The notes: generated from the sequence alone by a model not told the origin. Numbered from the stretch's first letter, positions 14,390 through 22,346 are shown. The stretch: DNA of 25,007 nucleotides from JBFEYJ01 sp041563315 (GCA_041563315.1 JBFFNE010000039.1:1-25007); one strand, 5' to 3'. Translations and numbers: made by a program.

Positions 14390-16111
14390 ATGTCGGTACA
14401 CAACGCGGAGATTGCCGATCTCTTCGATACGCTAGCCGACTTGCTTGAAATTGAGGATGCCAACCCGTTCCGCATCCGTGCCTACCGAAATGCCGCGTTG
14501 ACCATTCGCCAATACTCCCGGAGCATGAAGAGCCTGGTCGATGACGGTGAAGACCTTTCCAAGCTGCCTGCTATCGGCCATGACCTGGCCGAAAAGATCA
14601 AGGTCATACTCAAGACCGGAAAGCTCCCCCTGCTCGAAGAGGTCAAGGCACGTACCCCTGCCGCGCTCAGTGAATTGATGGCGATCGAAGGGTTGGGACC
14701 GAAACGGGTCAAAATTTTGTACCGTGAGTTGAAAATCACTTCGCTGGAGGATCTCAAACGCAAGGCCAAGGACGGCAAGATCCATGAACTGGAAGGCTTT
14801 GGAGAGAAGACCGAGGCGAGCATACTCGAGCATATCGAACGCTATACCGGTAGGGAAAAGCGGATGAGGCTGTCTGCCGCTGAAGAGCTGGCGAATTCAT
14901 TGAGTGAATACCTGAAAGGCGTCGACGGGGTCAAAGACCTGACCGTGGCCGGCAGCTTTCGCCGCCGCAAGGAGACGGTGGGTGATCTGGATATCCTGGT
15001 AACCGCCAGGAAGGATTCACCGGTAATGCGGCGCTTCACCGAGTTCGAGGAGGTCAAGGAGGTGATCTCCCGCGGTCAGACCCGTTCCACCGTGGTGCTC
15101 CGTTCGGGGCTCCATGTGGATCTGCGTGTCCTACCTCAGATGAGTTACGGCGCGGCGCTGCAGTACTTCACCGGCTCTCGCGAGCACAATATCGAGGTGC
15201 GCCGGATCGCAGTGAAGGAGGGCTACAAGATCAACGAGTATGGTGTCTTCGAGGGCGACAAGCGCATCGCCGGCAAGACCGAAAAGGAGGTGTACGCCAA
15301 GGTCGGTCTCCCCTACATCGAGCCAGAGCTGCGCGAGAACCGCGGCGAGATCGAGGCGGCCCGCAAAAATCAGTTGCCGAAACTGATCAAACTCGAGGAT
15401 ATCCGTGGTGACCTGCACTGCCATACCATCGCCACGGATGGACGCAACGCCATTAAGGAGATGGCCGCCGCGGCCAAAGAACTCGGTTATGAGTATATCT
15501 CGATCAACGACCACTCAAGGCATGTCGCCGTTGCTAAGGGTTTGGATGAGAAGCGCCTGCGCCAGCAGCTGGAGGAGATCGCTGAATTGAACAGCGAATT
15601 GGATGGTTTTACCCTTCTCAAGTCGATAGAAGTGGACATCCTCGAAGATGGACAGCTGGATCTACCTGATAGCGTCCTCAAGGAACTGGATTTTACGGTC
15701 TGTGCCGTGCACTACAAATTCAATCTCTCTCGCGAGAAACAGACCGAGCGGATCATCCGGGCGATGGATAATCCCCTCTTTACCATACTGGCCCACCCCA
15801 GCGGCAGGCTGATCAACGAGCGGGATGAGTATGAGGTGGATGTGGAGCGTGTAATACGGGCTGCCAAAGAGCGCGGTGTTCACCTCGAGGTCAATGCTCA
15901 ACCGGCCCGTCTGGATCTCAACGACATCCGCTGCAAGGTGGCCAAGGAGATGGGGCTGAAATTCGCCATCTCCACCGACTCGCATAGCACGGCCGGGTTT
16001 TTCAATATGCGTTACGGCATCGATCAGGCGCGAAGAGGCTGGTTGGAGGCGGACGATGTTATCAACACTTACAAGCTGCGCGAATTGAAAAAAGCGCTGA
16101 GACGCGAGTAA
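14390..16111 (+). CDS. polX: DNA polymerase X family protein with PHP domain (PolX)
   Basis: A 573-residue repair polymerase of the bacterial PolX type, close to the usual 570. The N-terminal part (about 1-170) has helix-hairpin-helix pairs, including IEGLGPKRV and LEGFGEKTE. The nucleotidyltransferase core has AGSFRRRKETVGDLDILV, with metal ligands Asp199 and Asp201 and the third Asp at 244 (HVDLRV). The PHP domain begins GDLHCHT at 340-346 and continues through NDHS, ILAHPSGR and STDSHS, all usual metal ligands, so 3'-5' exonuclease activity is likely. It would fill short gaps in base excision repair. The ATG at 14390 has GGAG seven bases upstream; an earlier ATG at 14351 lacks one. It is convergent with the HNH-like gene. 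Confidence 0.93.
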   Translation: MSVHNAEIADLFDTLADLLEIEDANPFRIRAYRNAALTIRQYSRSMKSLVDDGEDLSKLPAIGHDLAEKIKVILKTGKLPLLEEVKARTPAALSELMAIEGLGPKRVKILYRELKITSLEDLKRKAKDGKIHELEGFGEKTEASILEHIERYTGREKRMRLSAAEELANSLSEYLKGVDGVKDLTVAGSFRRRKETVGDLDILVTARKDSPVMRRFTEFEEVKEVISRGQTRSTVVLRSGLHVDLRVLPQMSYGAALQYFTGSREHNIEVRRIAVKEGYKINEYGVFEGDKRIAGKTEKEVYAKVGLPYIEPELRENRGEIEAARKNQLPKLIKLEDIRGDLHCHTIATDGRNAIKEMAAAAKELGYEYISINDHSRHVAVAKGLDEKRLRQQLEEIAELNSELDGFTLLKSIEVDILEDGQLDLPDSVLKELDFTVCAVHYKFNLSREKQTERIIRAMDNPLFTILAHPSGRLINERDEYEVDVERVIRAAKERGVHLEVNAQPARLDLNDIRCKVAKEMGLKFAISTDSHSTAGFFNMRYGIDQARRGWLEADDVINTYKLRELKKALRRE

Positions 16112-16120
16112 TTGGAGGCA

Positions 16121-16441
16121 TTAGGTCTTGAGGTTATCCGGAGTGTTAACCTGCGCCGTGGGAGGAATGCCCTGCCTGTCCGCGATCACCTTGCAATGTG
16201 CCTCAGCCGTATTGCGGTTGAAGTCATTCTCCCGGTGGAACGGCCTGAGATTCTGAACAGTGTCCTCTCCACCCGCGACCACATTTCGGATGGTCCAGCC
16301 AAACTCATTATTTAGGCTACCGTAACTTGAGCGATGGATCCACGCGCCGCATTCATCCTTGCGCCATTCATTGCTATCATGCTCATTTACCGCACGGCCT
16401 TTCTCCCAGACTTGCTGGATAAACTCTTCGCTGAACGCCAT
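16121..16441 (-). CDS. Small HNH-endonuclease-like protein with altered catalytic motif
   Basis: A 106-residue protein. EEFIQQVWEKG (5-15), EWRKDECGAWIHRSSYG (25-41), FGW (47-49) and NLRPFHREND (64-73) match a group of small HNH-like proteins in which FGW is normally followed by a catalytic His in a segment such as EIDHI. Here the equivalent reads TIRNV (50-54), so the Asp-His pair is replaced by Arg-Asn. Asn64 and His69 remain. Nuclease activity is therefore doubtful and it may be a binding-only or decaying member. The ATG at 16441 has GAGGGT upstream; an extended frame to 16582 is unlikely. It converges on polX (nine bases between) and is divergent from the DUF3775 gene. Confidence 0.6.
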   Translation of the reverse strand: MAFSEEFIQQVWEKGRAVNEHDSNEWRKDECGAWIHRSSYGSLNNEFGWTIRNVVAGGEDTVQNLRPFHRENDFNRNTAEAHCKVIADRQGIPPTAQVNTPDNLKT

Positions 16442-16702
16442 CTTCGTACCCTCTGTGGTAATAGGACTATGCCCTAACTGTAGGATCAGAGATCGGTTCC
16501 CACAAGGAGACTGGACGAACGATTCAGCTGCCGCCTTTAAGTACAGACTCATGCGAGGAGCGACAAGTCGCTTCGCTTTCATTTTCCTTTAGATAGTCTA
16601 TCGTTGAAAAATAATGAGACAGGTTGAGCTGGGGCCTACAGGTTTGGTTATCAAAGCCCCCTTAACCCTTGATGCCTCCTGACGAGAGCGTGGAGAACGG
16701 GA

Positions 16703-17089
16703 ATGCTGTCAGTCAATCCGGAAAACGTCTGTTTCCTTATAAACAAGGCTCACGAGTTCCACGTCAAGGAGGGCGTTGTGATTCCCGAGATCCCTAACAG
16801 TCCTGCGGATGACTGGGGTCGCCAAGTACTGGCAGATCATATCGATGACTTCAGCTACCAGGAGATGGTTTACGCGATCAATGATCTCGAATCCGATCAG
16901 GCCTGTGAGCTCCTGGCTTTGATGTGGTTGGGTCGTGGTGACTACGAGGTGGACGAATGGGAGGTTGCCATCCGTGACGCCCGGGATTCATGGGATGAAC
17001 AGACCATCACCAATATGATCGCTACCCCTTTGGTGGCGGACTATCTCAGTGAAGGGCTGGCACTACTCGACTACCGGTGTGAGGAATAG
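16703..17089 (+). CDS. DUF3775 family protein
   Basis: A 128-residue acidic soluble protein beginning LSVNPENVCFLINKAHEFHVKEG, which I recognise as the opening of DUF3775 proteins. The rest includes PADDWG and a helical acidic C-terminus (DEWEVAIRDARDSWDEQTITNMI). The function is unknown. GGAG lies nine bases before the ATG. It is preceded by a 261-base gap shared with the divergent HNH-like gene, in which no further feature was recognised, and followed by 189 bases without a gene before the CapA-like stop. Confidence 0.72.
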   Translation: MLSVNPENVCFLINKAHEFHVKEGVVIPEIPNSPADDWGRQVLADHIDDFSYQEMVYAINDLESDQACELLALMWLGRGDYEVDEWEVAIRDARDSWDEQTITNMIATPLVADYLSEGLALLDYRCEE

Positions 17090-17278
17090 CTGTTGTCTCG
17101 TGAAAACGGCATCTCTTGTGGCTCGAGTGTTGTGACGACCTGCGGTTGAAGGGGGTTGCAAGCTGGCCGTCCAGTTCCAATGCTTTGCGTTGAATCGCTT
17201 CCGCTGACGACATAATCAGCCGACCGACAGGCTGGCAAAATTGAGACGGGCCATGGCATACCGCTAGCCGAGATGGTA

Positions 17279-18418
17279 TTACCAATGCAGTTCCAGGGTG
17301 TGCCTGTCAGTGAGACTTACCCCAGTTTCAAACTGTCTCCCTTCCCGGTTCAGCATCGCCTCCAGCCAAAGGAGGTCCTCTGTCGGGGGAATGTTGAGGC
17401 GGAAGTTACGGATCAGGGTTGGGACCAACTCGAAGCCAACCAGTGTACCGGAAGTTGGAGAAAAGGCGGGGAAATACATCAGGCTGAGATCATCTCGGTA
17501 CTCCTCATAACCTGAGATCCCCTCATAGTCGTTGAGCAGGTCGCCGCAGCCGTACATGATCGGCTTTTCCCGATACACTTCGATGCCCTTAGGGTGGTGT
17601 GATGAGTGGCCATACACCACGTCCACGCCGGCCTCGTCGATAAGCTGATGGGCAAACTGACGGTGCTCTTGAGATACGGCATAACCCCAATTGCCTCCCC
17701 AGTGGATAGAGACGATGACGATGTCGCCGGGACGCCTGTGCAGATGCACCTGCTCGGTGATTCTCTGCACAGCCTTCGCCGAAAGATTATCCAGCAGTGC
17801 CACCCCTGCCCGGTTGTCCGATGCCGCCCATGAGGGTGGGATGCCGCTGCTACCATGACCGAAAGCGAAGACCCGCACCCTCCCTTTGCCTGCCACCTCA
17901 AAGGTTGCCGGTGTTTCTGCTTCGGTTAGGGTGCGGCCTGCACCGGTCGTTTGAATATCCGCCGCATGCAACACCTCAAGCGTATCGTTCAGCCCGGCGT
18001 ATCCCCAATCCAGGACATGGTTATTGGCGAGCACACAGCAATCGATTCCGGCCACTGTCAGAGAGCGGATATTCCCCGGGTGCATACGGTAGTTAATCCC
18101 CTTGGCCGACCAGAATGCTTCACTGGTAGTGATGGCTGTCTCCAGATTAATCACGCGCAGGTCCGGGGTGGTCCGCTCCAGAATCGCCAGTGCCTCGCCC
18201 CATATATAGTCATAAGCTACCGATCGAGGTAATGGGCCGTTTCTTCGCTCCGCCAGGGCCACATAGTCACCGGCATGAACGGCGTAGGGCTCATACAGAC
18301 GTGGCGCCGAGGGATGAGGCAGGATCTGATCGATCCCCCGTCCCGTCATTACATCCCCACAGAGGAATACCCTCAGGGGGGCTGCGCCAGCCAACGACCC
18401 TGATGCGGACACCCTCAT
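17279..18418 (-). CDS. CapA family (PGA_cap) metallophosphatase-like protein
   Basis: A 379-residue protein of the CapA/PGA_cap fold, related to calcineurin-like phosphoesterases. LCGDVMTGRG (20-28) supplies the first metal motif, followed by RVINLETAIT, VLANNHVLDWG, VSIHWGGNWGY and VVYGHSSHHPKGIEVY, all hallmark motifs. In Bacillus the homologue takes part in poly-gamma-glutamate export, but most proteobacterial members have no known substrate. From this ATG there is no signal peptide. A longer frame starting at 18514 lies inside the zinc-ribbon gene and is unlikely. The ATG follows that gene's stop by 11 bases, so the two form a probable operon. No poly-gamma-glutamate synthase gene is nearby. 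Confidence 0.85.
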   Translation of the reverse strand: MRVSASGSLAGAAPLRVFLCGDVMTGRGIDQILPHPSAPRLYEPYAVHAGDYVALAERRNGPLPRSVAYDYIWGEALAILERTTPDLRVINLETAITTSEAFWSAKGINYRMHPGNIRSLTVAGIDCCVLANNHVLDWGYAGLNDTLEVLHAADIQTTGAGRTLTEAETPATFEVAGKGRVRVFAFGHGSSGIPPSWAASDNRAGVALLDNLSAKAVQRITEQVHLHRRPGDIVIVSIHWGGNWGYAVSQEHRQFAHQLIDEAGVDVVYGHSSHHPKGIEVYREKPIMYGCGDLLNDYEGISGYEEYRDDLSLMYFPAFSPTSGTLVGFELVPTLIRNFRLNIPPTEDLLWLEAMLNREGRQFETGVSLTDRHTLELHW

Positions 18419-18429
18419 GATATCGGCAT

Positions 18430-18618
18430 TTAAAGTGGCGTGAAGCGTCTGCCAAAACAGGTGTGACAGAGTGGCAACACTTCGCCCTTGACTACGGCGG
18501 TACCGGCGTTGCATTGGCGACAGACGTATTTCTCCTTAGCGGCGACCTCGCCAGCAAAGCAGGTACGATTGTTACGTACATAATTATGGTATGAGGGCTT
18601 GACATAAAGTCGGGCCAT
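18430..18618 (-). CDS. Small zinc-ribbon protein
   Basis: A 62-residue protein with two Cys pairs, CRQC (33-36) and CHTC (51-54), separated by 14 residues, a typical zinc ribbon. The N-terminus (MARLYVKPSYHNYVRNNRT) is basic and aromatic. GAAAGGAAAG stands before the ATG. No family was recognised. It lies directly upstream of the CapA-like gene on the same strand and is probably co-transcribed, though a functional link is not evident. Confidence 0.6.
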   Translation of the reverse strand: MARLYVKPSYHNYVRNNRTCFAGEVAAKEKYVCRQCNAGTAVVKGEVLPLCHTCFGRRFTPL

Positions 18619-18765
18619 AATGCTTTCCTTTCAGGATTAAATGGAAGAGGCGTGATGTTCACGACGGCCGTCCCACCTTCATACAACAGGGGGATTCATT
18701 GAGAATAATAGTTCGCCTGGGCAACGATGACGCAGGTAAAACAAGGAAGTCGTGAGAAAATTTTT

Positions 18766-18836
18766 TGGTATACCCTTGTGGGGTGATGAGACCAGTGCGG
18801 GGAACTGGCAGCACTGTGATCTCATGGTCGTTTTTT
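18766..18836 (+). promoter_or_regulatory. Extended -10 promoter and terminator-like leader upstream of the DUF72 gene
   Basis: TGGTATACC (18766-18774) is an extended -10 box with no clear -35. A transcript starting near 18781 would fold at once: ATGAGA (18786-18791) with TCTCAT (18820-18825), and CAGTGC (18793-18798) with GCACTG (18811-18816), with a one-versus-three-base internal loop and a 12-base apical loop. GGTCG and TTTTTT (18831-18836) follow, as in an intrinsic terminator. It lies 47 bases before the DUF72 start, so it may be an attenuator or the end of a short RNA. It matches no riboswitch class I can name. Confidence 0.45.
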
Positions 18837-18882
18837 CTGAGGGTGACTATGCTTGAAGACATCACTTTATCAGGTGATATCC

Positions 18883-19629
18883 ATGCGCAATTTTGCATCT
18901 TCATGGCATATCGGCACCTCCGGTTGGTCCTACGCTCACTGGAAAGGATCCTTTTATCCAGCGGATATCAGGACTGGGGAGATGCTGGACCATTATTGTC
19001 GGCACTTTATGAGTGTCGAGCTTAACAATGCCTTCTATCATCTGCCGTCCACCGCCGCGTTTGAAAACTGGCGTGAGAGTACCCCTGCTGGCTTCGTTTT
19101 TTCCGTCAAGGCAAGCCGCTACATCACCCATATGAAAAAACTTAACGACGCACAACAGAGTTTGCGAGCCCTGTATGAGCGGATTAGTGTTCTCGGCAAC
19201 AAACTTGGTCCACTGTTGTTCCAGTTACCGCCACGCTGGCATTACAATCATGAAAGGCTGTCCTGTTTTCTCGACGCGTTGAGTAAGGATTATCACCATG
19301 CCTTCGAATTTCGTGATCAAAGCTGGCTGAACGAGCAGTGCTATGAGCTGTTGGCTAGTCATGGGGCGGCATTTTGTATCTATGAACTCGATGGCTATCT
19401 TTCCCCCAAAGAGGTGACCGGCAATATCGTTTATATTCGCCTGCATGGCCCGGACGGGCCCTATCAGGGGGATTATGACAAGCAGACACTGGCAGGTTGG
19501 GCTGGAGCCATATCCTCCTGGATGGCCCAGAGCAAGGCAGTTTTCTGCTACTTCGACAATGACGAATCGGGTTACGCTGCGAAAAACGCCAGGATATTGC
19601 AGGAGATGTTAAGTAAAAGAGATCACTAA
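18883..19629 (+). CDS. DUF72 (YecE-like) protein
   Basis: A 248-residue TIM-barrel-like protein with the DUF72 markers IGTSGWSYAHWKGSFYP near the N-terminus, then FMSVELNNAFYHLPS, GPLLFQLPP, FEFRDQSWL, YIRLHGP and CYFDND near the end. The family is widespread and uncharacterised biochemically. The ATG has AGGTGAT four bases upstream; a TTG ten codons earlier (18853) is less likely. The frame is preceded by the terminator-like leader. A short stem with six T follows the stop. Confidence 0.88.
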   Translation: MRNFASSWHIGTSGWSYAHWKGSFYPADIRTGEMLDHYCRHFMSVELNNAFYHLPSTAAFENWRESTPAGFVFSVKASRYITHMKKLNDAQQSLRALYERISVLGNKLGPLLFQLPPRWHYNHERLSCFLDALSKDYHHAFEFRDQSWLNEQCYELLASHGAAFCIYELDGYLSPKEVTGNIVYIRLHGPDGPYQGDYDKQTLAGWAGAISSWMAQSKAVFCYFDNDESGYAAKNARILQEMLSKRDH

Positions 19630-19657
19630 CTCATGCACAAATTGTTGAGTGTTTTTT
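19629..19657 (+). terminator. Weak terminator after the DUF72 gene
   Basis: ACTCA (19629-19633) pairs with TGAGT (19646-19650), followed by G and TTTTTT. The stem is only five base pairs with a long loop, so termination would be inefficient. Confidence 0.3.
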
Positions 19658-19699
19658 CGGTGCTATGCGGTCACAAGGAGCACAAGCAATCCCTTGCTC

Positions 19700-20233
19700 T
19701 TACCCCAGCTTCAGGCGTGCCAGTATCTCCCTCATGAAAGCGGGTATGTCATCCGGTTTCCGTGAGGTGATGAGATTACCATCCGTAACCACCGCCTGAT
19801 CACGGTAATCGGCCCCTGCCGTTTTCAACTCCTCGGCAACAGAACCCGCAGAAGTGGCCATCCGGCCTTTCATCACTCCGGCGCTGACCAGGATTTGCGG
19901 GCCGTGACAGATTGCCGCTACAGACTTCCCAGTCTGAAAAAAGTGCTGTGCGATATCCAGTACACGTTGATGTTTGCGTAAATCGGCCGGTGCCTTGCCG
20001 CCTGGCAGAAGCAGCATGTCATAGTCGTCGGGATTGACGTCCTCTACCGTTATATTGGCGTTGACCTCCATGCCATGCTTGCCTGTAATGGTGCCTGTCT
20101 GGAGGGATGCGATATCGGCCGTGACCCCCTCCTCATTGAGTTGCTGATAGGGTTGAAGCAGTTCACTGTCCTCAAAGCCATCGGCGCTGATAATAAGAAC
20201 ATGTTTACGTTTTTTTTGTGAGCTGATCTGCAT
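19700..20233 (-). CDS. DJ-1/PfpI family protein
   Basis: A 177-residue single-domain protein of the class I glutamine-amidotransferase-like fold. The reactive Cys is Cys109 in AAICHGPQIL, with His110 next to it and the conserved acidic residue near the N-terminus in DGFEDSE (Glu21 or Glu24). Residues 73-81 read MLLLPGGKA, the usual oxyanion loop. Family members are reported as proteases, glyoxalases or deglycases acting on carbonyl-damaged molecules; the precise substrate is unknown. TAGGAGGTA is a near-ideal ribosome binding site just before the ATG. The gene is alone, convergent with the DUF72 gene. Confidence 0.9.
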   Translation of the reverse strand: MQISSQKKRKHVLIISADGFEDSELLQPYQQLNEEGVTADIASLQTGTITGKHGMEVNANITVEDVNPDDYDMLLLPGGKAPADLRKHQRVLDIAQHFFQTGKSVAAICHGPQILVSAGVMKGRMATSAGSVAEELKTAGADYRDQAVVTDGNLITSRKPDDIPAFMREILARLKLG

Positions 20234-20287
20234 GGCCTACCTCCTACGGTTAATCATTCCACCATGGCAACAACATACTTATGCGAG

Positions 20288-20387
20288 TGCCAAGTAGGCC
20301 AAGTTGCCCCACCCGCAGCCCCTAACCTCAACACCACAGCGCAGCTTGCCTAAAGCGCCATGCTTCACGTTCTCTGGCTACCTGGCA
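20288..20387 (+). repeat. MITE-like short element with terminal inverted repeats, copy 2
   Basis: This 100-base element starts TGCCAAGTAGGCC (20288-20300) and ends GGCTACCTGGCA (20376-20387). It matches the reverse complement of 1751-1843, with 7-8 extra bases near 20365-20372. Shared inner blocks include AACCTCA, CACCACAGCGC and AAGCGCCATGCT. The two copies face each other about 18.4 kb apart. Confidence 0.65.
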
Positions 20388-20418
20388 TTTTTCTTTTGCG
20401 GTATGTGCATTGCCGAAG

Positions 20419-20497
20419 GTGACGCTGCGCGTCACGAGTATGGTCCACGGGACGCTGAGCGTCCCATGAAGCATTCCCACGCAGAGCGTGGGAATGC
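20419..20497. repeat. REP cluster of three consecutive palindromes
   Basis: Three palindromes stand in a row: GTGACGC-TGC-GCGTCAC (20419-20435), GGGACGC-TGA-GCGTCCC (20449-20465) and GCATTCCCACGC-AGA-GCGTGGGAATGC (20471-20497), the last with a perfect 12-base-pair stem. All share an ACGC-N3-GCGT heart, suggesting variants of one ancestral unit. Such units are dispersed between genes in many gammaproteobacteria. With the short element they fill most of the 346-base gap 20234-20579; the remaining flanks hold nothing recognised. Confidence 0.85.
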
Positions 20498-20579
20498 GTA
20501 AAAGAACATAACAGAGACGAGGAACGAGTGAACCATGTGTGCGCAGGCTATATGGTTAGCCCATTAAATAGACTCTGTC

Positions 20580-21488
20580 TCACTCCCACTCCTCTTCCGC
20601 CAGTTCCCTGAATTCTCCCCACAGTGCACCGACAGGAAGATCAAACAGGCTGAAAGCCCTTTTGGCACGATGTTGGATTGCCCGTGCCGCCGATAGCATA
20701 ACCTGCGCGCTCAGTGCGTATTCCGAGAAGCGTGCCTCCAGCAGAAACAGTGGATGATCCGCGGTGCCGGCAGAGCCACGGCGCTCCATAACCACTCCAT
20801 GCCCCTCTTCTTCCAGCGTGGCAATATTGTCAACGGGAAAGGTCAGGACCTCTTCGCCGATAAAAAGTGGATCGTTCCGGATCGCCTGCTCCACCTGTTG
20901 AACATCAAACCCCTCCTCCAGTTCGAGATAGAGGTAGTTCTGTTTCACCCCATCGACCGATCGCTGCTCTGTCGCCATGGCCCCTTTTACACCAGGAATG
21001 ACACCCGCAATACTACTGTGGTGCAGGTTAATACCTGGGCGCCGTGTAGTTTCCGTGTGGCCGTGAGGGCAGAATAGCGCGAACAGATTGCGAAACAGGG
21101 AAAGTGCACCCGGGTCCCATCCGGCACCGACGATAGCGGAGGTCTTATAGCGGATCGCAAGTCTATCTATGGCGTCCTTATGCGCAATGAAATCGTCGCC
21201 GTGGAAGATGGCACATTCAATAATGGGTATTCCCTGTTGCAGCAGGTCATGGGCCGCGCCCACGATCATCTCGGCGGGTAGGCATAGCAGCGCCGCATCC
21301 ACTCGGGAGAGTTCACTGATATGATCGGCGACAGTCACATCTCGCAGCGAAGGAGCAAGCACTTCGGCACAGCGCTCCGGGCGGCGCACGATACCGACAA
21401 GATGAAACATTTCATCCCGCAGGATGGCATGGGCGCATGCCTTGCCCAATCGTCCGAAACCGATAATTGCCAGGTGCAAGCGGGACAT
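20580..21488 (-). CDS. meso-Diaminopimelate dehydrogenase-like oxidoreductase
   Basis: A 302-residue NADP-dependent dehydrogenase. The N-terminal Rossmann fold has GFGRLG (10-15); GAGWDPGALSLFRNLF (121-136) contains the GWDPG motif typical of diaminopimelate dehydrogenase (Ddh), and IPGVKGAMATEQ fits the substrate domain. Ddh converts L-2-amino-6-oxopimelate, ammonia and NADPH to meso-diaminopimelate in one step, bypassing four enzymes of the DapD/ArgD/DapE/DapF route of lysine and cell-wall synthesis. The last third is divergent from the Corynebacterium enzyme, so a related substrate is possible. The ATG has AAGGGCAG upstream; a TTG codon precedes it. It is alone on its strand between the REP cluster and the zinc-protein genes. 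Confidence 0.72.
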   Translation of the reverse strand: MSRLHLAIIGFGRLGKACAHAILRDEMFHLVGIVRRPERCAEVLAPSLRDVTVADHISELSRVDAALLCLPAEMIVGAAHDLLQQGIPIIECAIFHGDDFIAHKDAIDRLAIRYKTSAIVGAGWDPGALSLFRNLFALFCPHGHTETTRRPGINLHHSSIAGVIPGVKGAMATEQRSVDGVKQNYLYLELEEGFDVQQVEQAIRNDPLFIGEEVLTFPVDNIATLEEEGHGVVMERRGSAGTADHPLFLLEARFSEYALSAQVMLSAARAIQHRAKRAFSLFDLPVGALWGEFRELAEEEWE

Positions 21489-21647
21489 CAACTGCCCTTG
21501 TTAATCAATGTCATACCTGGGGAAACACCGGTCAGTGTTCATGAGCTATGTCCATCACGACGTTGAAGCACATCGCGGACAGAAACCATAGCGCCGAGCG
21601 GATTTCCCTCCTCGGGAGGAACTGTTGATGCCTAACGAAGGCATTGG

Positions 21648-22157
21648 CTAGCGATGCCAGCTGACCCTGAGCATGATGTCTTCCTGGGTATACTCATAAT
21701 CGAGTTCGCCTTCGTATGCCTTGTGCAAGGCTTCACCAATCCCACGGGTGAGGTGCGCATCAGTGAAGGTGAATACCAGTGCGGACTCCTGTTCTTCTAT
21801 GCCCATGATGCGTTTGAGTGGATGCTCCTTGCCCTCTTCCTTCGCCTTGTTCTGGATCAGATTCATGATCTCCTCCTTGTGCTGATCAAGAAATTCACCA
21901 CTCAGCGTCAGAAAACCTGCGGGAACGCGATCCAGGATTCTATGGCATGCCGGGCAAAGTACCTCCTGGGAATTTGCCTGGCGCGGATCCCAACTCCAGC
22001 GCCCATTGTGAAACACGGCACCGCATTCGGTACAAACGGCCGGTTCACTGATTTTTTTCTTGGAATGGTAAGGGTCGTGATCCATCTCCTTGATCAAGCG
22101 ATCCCTTCTTCCCTGGTGGAGGTAATCGTTCTGTTTCGATTTGGATGGTCCTGTCAT
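21648..22157 (-). CDS. BCAM0308-like zinc-ribbon protein, paralogue 1
   Basis: A 169-residue protein beginning MTGPSKSKQNDY, with two Cys pairs at 42/45 (CTEC) and 68/71 (CPAC) around the conserved GAVFHNGRWSWD, followed by RVPAGFLTLSGEFLDQHKEEIMNLI, HPLKRIMGIE and a C-terminal DAHLTRGIGEALHKAYEGELDYEY. I recognise the plan as that of BCAM0308-family proteins, whose role is unknown; the ribbon resembles RNA- or ribosome-associated zinc ribbons. AGGA stands nine bases before the ATG; an extended frame to 22223 is less likely. A closely related gene lies at 22694-23209, with a dodecin gene between. All three read the same way. Confidence 0.75.
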   Translation of the reverse strand: MTGPSKSKQNDYLHQGRRDRLIKEMDHDPYHSKKKISEPAVCTECGAVFHNGRWSWDPRQANSQEVLCPACHRILDRVPAGFLTLSGEFLDQHKEEIMNLIQNKAKEEGKEHPLKRIMGIEEQESALVFTFTDAHLTRGIGEALHKAYEGELDYEYTQEDIMLRVSWHR

Positions 22158-22346
22158 GGCTGCGTGTCCTGCTAGTCTGATAGACATTGTTGGCGGTGAA
22201 CATTCACCCTGTCTCACTTGCATAATGCAAAGGATGTATAAAGCAATAGTATTACCTTAGGCAATGTCAACTCTGCAGAATAAAGGCAGACGACCGCGCC
22301 CCTTTCGCGCCCTGGCGCGGTAGGTTGCTCCAACACCCTTCCGGCT

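Noticed and set aside
16112..16315. Small plus-strand frame directly after polX
   Set aside because: It is antisense to the HNH-like gene, which has family-like motifs and a ribosome binding site.
18659..18904. Minus-strand frame of 81 codons over the DUF72 leader
   Set aside because: No family resemblance, and it covers a promoter and terminator-like structure of the other strand.
20304..20501. Plus-strand 65-codon frame across copy 2 of the short element and the REP
   Set aside because: The two copies of the element differ by an insertion that breaks the frame, so coding is unlikely.
22290..22320. CCGCGCC ... GGCGCGG hairpin as terminator of the dodecin gene
   Set aside because: A seven-pair stem with a 13-base loop and no T run on the minus strand; too weak to call.
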